A stretch of DNA of 64,000 nt, from NCBI RefSeq assembly GCF_002093625.1, contig NZ_MRWD01000002.1:62001-126000 (forward strand), in the 5' to 3' direction. The position numbers were made by a program, and so were the translations under genes. The notes under the pieces are model-generated. The model saw only the letters and a program-made list of their open reading frames with translations, did not search any database and was not told the DNA's origin. The stretch is from Rouxiella silvae (GTDB lineage: Bacteria > Pseudomonadota > Gammaproteobacteria > Enterobacterales > Enterobacteriaceae). Of this stretch, positions 61,264 through 64,000 are shown piece by piece (the first letter of the stretch is position 1; each line of letters begins with the position of its first letter).

Positions 61264-63396
61264 ATGCCTCCGTTTTATCGGGTATCTTTGCTGGCGGCCT
61301 CTGTTGCGCTGGCTCTTCCTGTGCATGCTGAAGACACCAAAACTCAAAATGATAAACCAGGTGATACTATTTCAGTCGTCGGGAACTGGTTGGACAATCC
61401 TGACACCAGCACAGTATTACTCAACCACGCTGGTGCACGTTCCATCGTGACCCAAAAGCAAATTCATGAGCAGGGCGATCAGACCGTTGCGGATACGCTG
61501 CGTGGCGTACCCGGCGTTCAAGTTCGTGACAGCAACGGCACCGGAGGCAGTGATATATCACTCAACGTCGGCGTTCGTGGTTTAACCTCGCGTTTGTCAC
61601 CACGTTCAACAATCCTTATGGACGGCGTTCCATTAGCCGTTGCCCCTTACGGACAGCCTCAGCTATCGATGGCCCCTTTGGGCGTCGGTAACCTGCAATC
61701 GGTTGACGTCATTCGCGGCGGTGGGGCGGTACGTTACGGGCCACAAAACGTGGGGGGTGTGATCAACTTCGTCACCAAAGATATTCCAAAAGATTTTGGA
61801 GGGTCGGTCAGCGCGCAAACGCAGGGTGCCAGTCACGGTGGATTGAAAACGCTTAACAGTTTTTCACTGGGTGGCACGGCGGATAACGGCTTTGGTGCAG
61901 AGATCCTCTATTCTGGCTTGCACGGTCAGGGATATCGCGAAAATAACGACAACACCGATATCGACGATTTTATGCTGAAAACGCGTTATGCGATTACCGA
62001 CCATGACGAGCTGCTGGCCAATTTCCATTACTACGACGCCACGTCGGGAATGCCTGGCGGTTTGTCTGCTAAGCAGTATGCCCAAAACCCTTTCCAGTCG
62101 ACGCGCCCGTGGGACCAATTTGAAGGTCGCCGCAAAGATATGTCGTTTAAATACAAGCATCAGGAAGATGATAAACAGTTTGAGCTGTTGACTTATTTCA
62201 CCGATAGCTTCCGCGGCAGCAGCATCGAATCGGTGGGGACGGGCAAAAACGTCGGACAGAATCGTTTAGCCGCCTATCCGCGTCACTACACGACCTATGC
62301 CATCGAACCTAGCTACTCGCAGCTGTTCCGTTTCTGGGATATGGCGCATGAAGTGACAGTGGGATACCGCTACCTGAATGAAACGATGGATGAAAAAGCT
62401 TTCCAGTCCGGCTGGTATGATCCCGCAACCACTTTTTCGGTTCCAGACTCTGGCGAACGCTATTACCAACATACCTCGGGTGGCACGGCGGCCAATGCGT
62501 TTTACATTGATGATGCAATAAACGTCGGTAACTGGACAATAACGCCAGGTATTCGCTACGAAAGTATCAAAACGCACGTTAACGACTCGTTTGCCAATAT
62601 CAGTCGTGAGAAGCAGTACAGCCAGCCGCTGCCATCGCTCAACGTGATGTATCATTTGACCGATTCGTGGAATCTATTTGCCAACGCCAACACCTCGTTT
62701 GGCAGTATGCAGTATTTCCAGTTGACCAAAGGCGGGAGTGGTAATCAGCCTGCTCCGGGCCTGACGCCGGAAAAAGCGCACACCTATGAAGTCGGTACGC
62801 GCTATGACGATACGATTATTAAAGCCGAGTTGACTGCGTTTTACATCAACTTCGACAATCAGCTGCAGTACATTGATAACACCGTTGGCTGGACTAATCT
62901 CGGTGCCACCAAGCATAAAGGTATTGAGACGGCGTTCAGCTATGACTTAAGCGGTCTGAGTCATAAATTAGACGGCGTGAGCGTCTATACCAGCTACACC
63001 TATACCAAAGCGGAAACCCAGGACGGGGCCTTTGCAGGCAAAGATTTGCCGTTCTATTCTCGTCAGGTGTTCACCGCAGGAACACGTTATGAAACCGGTA
63101 ACTGGGTGTGGAATGTGGACAGCTATGCGCAGTCGAAACAGTCTTCACCGGGCACTGGAACGCAATATATTACTGATGAAAGCGCCGACGGCCAATACGG
63201 TAATATCATGGGTTACATGGTGTGGAACGCCCGTGGTGAATACCATTTTGGCAAGGAATTCTCGAATCTGACGGTTGGCGCAGGTATCAAAAACCTGTTT
63301 GACCAACGCTACTTTACTCGCTCCAACGACAACAACTTCGGCAAGTACGTCGGTGAGCCAAGAACGTTTTATGTTCAAGGGTCTATCGACTTTTAA
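61264..63396 (+). CDS. TonB-dependent receptor, FecA-like without signalling domain
   Basis: 710-aa outer-membrane receptor; signal peptide of about 22 residues ending V-H-A-E. After a short linker the plug starts (G-A-R-S-I-V-T-Q-K-Q-I, then G-V-R-G-L-T-S-R-L-S-P-R-S-T-I-L-M-D-G-V-P near residue 103, V-I-R-G-G-G-A-V-R-Y-G-P-Q-N-V-G-G-V), all FecA-type, followed by the barrel ending in Phe. The roughly 80-residue N-terminal transcription-signalling (STN) domain of true FecA is missing, and no fecIR is nearby, so control is probably by Fur alone. AGGA precedes the ATG. Confidence 0.88.
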   Translation: MPPFYRVSLLAASVALALPVHAEDTKTQNDKPGDTISVVGNWLDNPDTSTVLLNHAGARSIVTQKQIHEQGDQTVADTLRGVPGVQVRDSNGTGGSDISLNVGVRGLTSRLSPRSTILMDGVPLAVAPYGQPQLSMAPLGVGNLQSVDVIRGGGAVRYGPQNVGGVINFVTKDIPKDFGGSVSAQTQGASHGGLKTLNSFSLGGTADNGFGAEILYSGLHGQGYRENNDNTDIDDFMLKTRYAITDHDELLANFHYYDATSGMPGGLSAKQYAQNPFQSTRPWDQFEGRRKDMSFKYKHQEDDKQFELLTYFTDSFRGSSIESVGTGKNVGQNRLAAYPRHYTTYAIEPSYSQLFRFWDMAHEVTVGYRYLNETMDEKAFQSGWYDPATTFSVPDSGERYYQHTSGGTAANAFYIDDAINVGNWTITPGIRYESIKTHVNDSFANISREKQYSQPLPSLNVMYHLTDSWNLFANANTSFGSMQYFQLTKGGSGNQPAPGLTPEKAHTYEVGTRYDDTIIKAELTAFYINFDNQLQYIDNTVGWTNLGATKHKGIETAFSYDLSGLSHKLDGVSVYTSYTYTKAETQDGAFAGKDLPFYSRQVFTAGTRYETGNWVWNVDSYAQSKQSSPGTGTQYITDESADGQYGNIMGYMVWNARGEYHFGKEFSNLTVGAGIKNLFDQRYFTRSNDNNFGKYVGEPRTFYVQGSIDF

Positions 63397-63420
63397 GCGA
63401 GGTCATAAAGCTTAAAAAGG

Positions 63421-63451
63421 CCCGCACGGAGTCAATCCGGCGGGTTTTTTT
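63421..63451 (+). terminator. Rho-independent terminator of the receptor gene
   Basis: CCCGC-a-CGGA pairs with TCCG-GCGGG (one bulged A) over a 5-nt loop, followed by seven Ts. Confidence 0.88.
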
Positions 63452-63459
63452 ACTCAGTA

Positions 63460-64000
63460 CTACAACTTTTCAAAACAGTGTTCAACCACCCAGCTCACCG
63501 GCTTGATTTCTCCCTGAGGGCCAAAAACCAGCGGTCGCTGTGCCAACCTTGCTTGTGTTGTGGTAGCACCCACAAGATGCGGCCTGTCCCAAACGCCCCA
63601 GGTAATGACGGTTGACACTGCCTTGGTGGCGAGGACGGCTTCAAGATAACGTTTGTAGGTTGCCGCGACGATATCGTCACGCGCCGCGACAGAACCGGTG
63701 AGGTGACTGTCATCGACGTCCAGCTCGGTAACATACACCGCCATTCCCAGACGGTGTACGGCAAGAATAAAATTCGTCAGCCCTGGGCCAACGTTGTCTC
63801 CTGCGCGTAAATGAGACTGGATCCCCAGTCCGTGCACGGGCACGCCTCGCTGCTTAAGCCCCTGTAACAGAGCCAATACCGCCGTTCGTCTACCTTCACC
63901 ATAAGGCGTGTCCGTTTCCAGGCCATAGTCGTTATAGCAAAGCACGGCATTGGGGTCAGCTTTGTGCGCGGCGTGAAACGCGATGTCGAGATATTGCGGC
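63460..64000 (-). CDS. Endo-1,4-beta-xylanase, GH10 (N-terminal part beyond the window)
   Basis: Reads from the window edge to a stop at 63460; 180 residues seen, the C-terminal half of a GH10 domain. Visible are A-D-P-N-A-V-L-C-Y-N-D-Y-G-L, Q-S-H-L, the nucleophile Glu in V-Y-V-T-E-L-D-V and the substrate-binding W-G-V-W-D near the end, all GH10 marks. The acid/base Glu lies off the window. An apparent start at 63945 is internal. It would cut plant xylan and suits a plant-associated lifestyle. Confidence 0.88.
   Translation of the reverse strand, partial: PQYLDIAFHAAHKADPNAVLCYNDYGLETDTPYGEGRRTAVLALLQGLKQRGVPVHGLGIQSHLRAGDNVGPGLTNFILAVHRLGMAVYVTELDVDDSHLTGSVAARDDIVAATYKRYLEAVLATKAVSTVITWGVWDRPHLVGATTTQARLAQRPLVFGPQGEIKPVSWVVEHCFEKL

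Noticed and set aside
1-64000. tRNA/rRNA genes, insertion sequences, prophage or CRISPR
   Set aside because: No transposase, integrase, terminal inverted repeats, spacer-repeat array or RNA gene signature was seen anywhere in the window.

Overview
This 64 kb window reads as chromosome of a free-living or plant-associated member of the Enterobacterales, probably Yersiniaceae-like (Rahnella/Rouxiella/Ewingella/Serratia type). The evidence is close similarity to Enterobacterales YeeA, YeeX, CscR, PrpBCD and DeoK, Fur-box-like sites, TonB receptors and typical ATGA-coupled operons. The species cannot be fixed from sequence alone. I saw no tRNA, rRNA, insertion sequence, prophage or CRISPR array. 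The window is almost entirely transport-and-catabolism modules, each beside its own regulator.

Layout. 0-4.4 kb: peptide/nickel-type ABC importer (two permeases, the first cut by the window edge, a binding protein, a double ATPase). 4.6-6.8 kb: Fur-box-preceded periplasmic esterase of siderophore-hydrolase type, a GNAT acetyltransferase and a PNPOx-like flavoprotein. 7.2-10.4 kb: deoKPX, deoxyribose use. 10.5-15.9 kb: prpR / prpBCD methylcitrate cycle, with upstream activator sites, IHF site and sigma-54 promoter in order. 15.9-21.3 kb: cscR / cscB-cscA plus a carbohydrate porin, for sucrose. 21.4-31.8 kb: an orphan PTS EIIB domain, the LysR gene palR, and divergent palEFGHKQZ for the sucrose isomers isomaltulose (palatinose) and trehalulose. 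31.9-32.5 kb: two small unknown proteins. 33-37 kb: IclR regulator, DcuC/YfcC-family carrier and CocE/NonD hydrolase. 37-38.6 kb: yeeA-yeeX. 38.7-44.7 kb: AraC regulator, TonB receptor, FhuD-like and FhuB-like proteins for hydroxamate-type siderophores. 44.7-54.3 kb: 5-oxoprolinase pxpBC/pxpA merged with a DUF1989 protein, an amino-acid ABC importer, a ureohydrolase, a GntR regulator and two 2-hydroxyacid dehydrogenases. 54.5-55.2 kb: a duplicated cysteine-rich lipoprotein. 55.2-59.2 kb: an Fe3+/AfuABC-like importer. 59.9-63.4 kb: a siderophore-binding protein and a FecA-like receptor. The end holds a partial GH10 xylanase.

How it fits together. Sucrose and its isomers form one 15 kb block: CscB/CscA take in and cleave sucrose, a porin supplies outer-membrane passage, and the pal operon takes in and hydrolyses the isomers. 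The clearest unexplained signal is a composite regulatory module: an 8-5-8 dyad, a 10-nt gap, an identical 11-mer and a matching -10-like box. It occurs in the palR-palE gap and again, with identical spacing, in front of the orphan EIIB gene. This ties EIIB to the PalR regulon, although palE-K is an ABC (non-PTS) system. The gene expected beside palR, sucrose isomerase palI, is not there. The second region worth attention is 44.7-54.3 kb, where DUF1989, a ureohydrolase and AHS1/AHS2-type proteins suggest catabolism of an unidentified guanidino or lactam amino acid.
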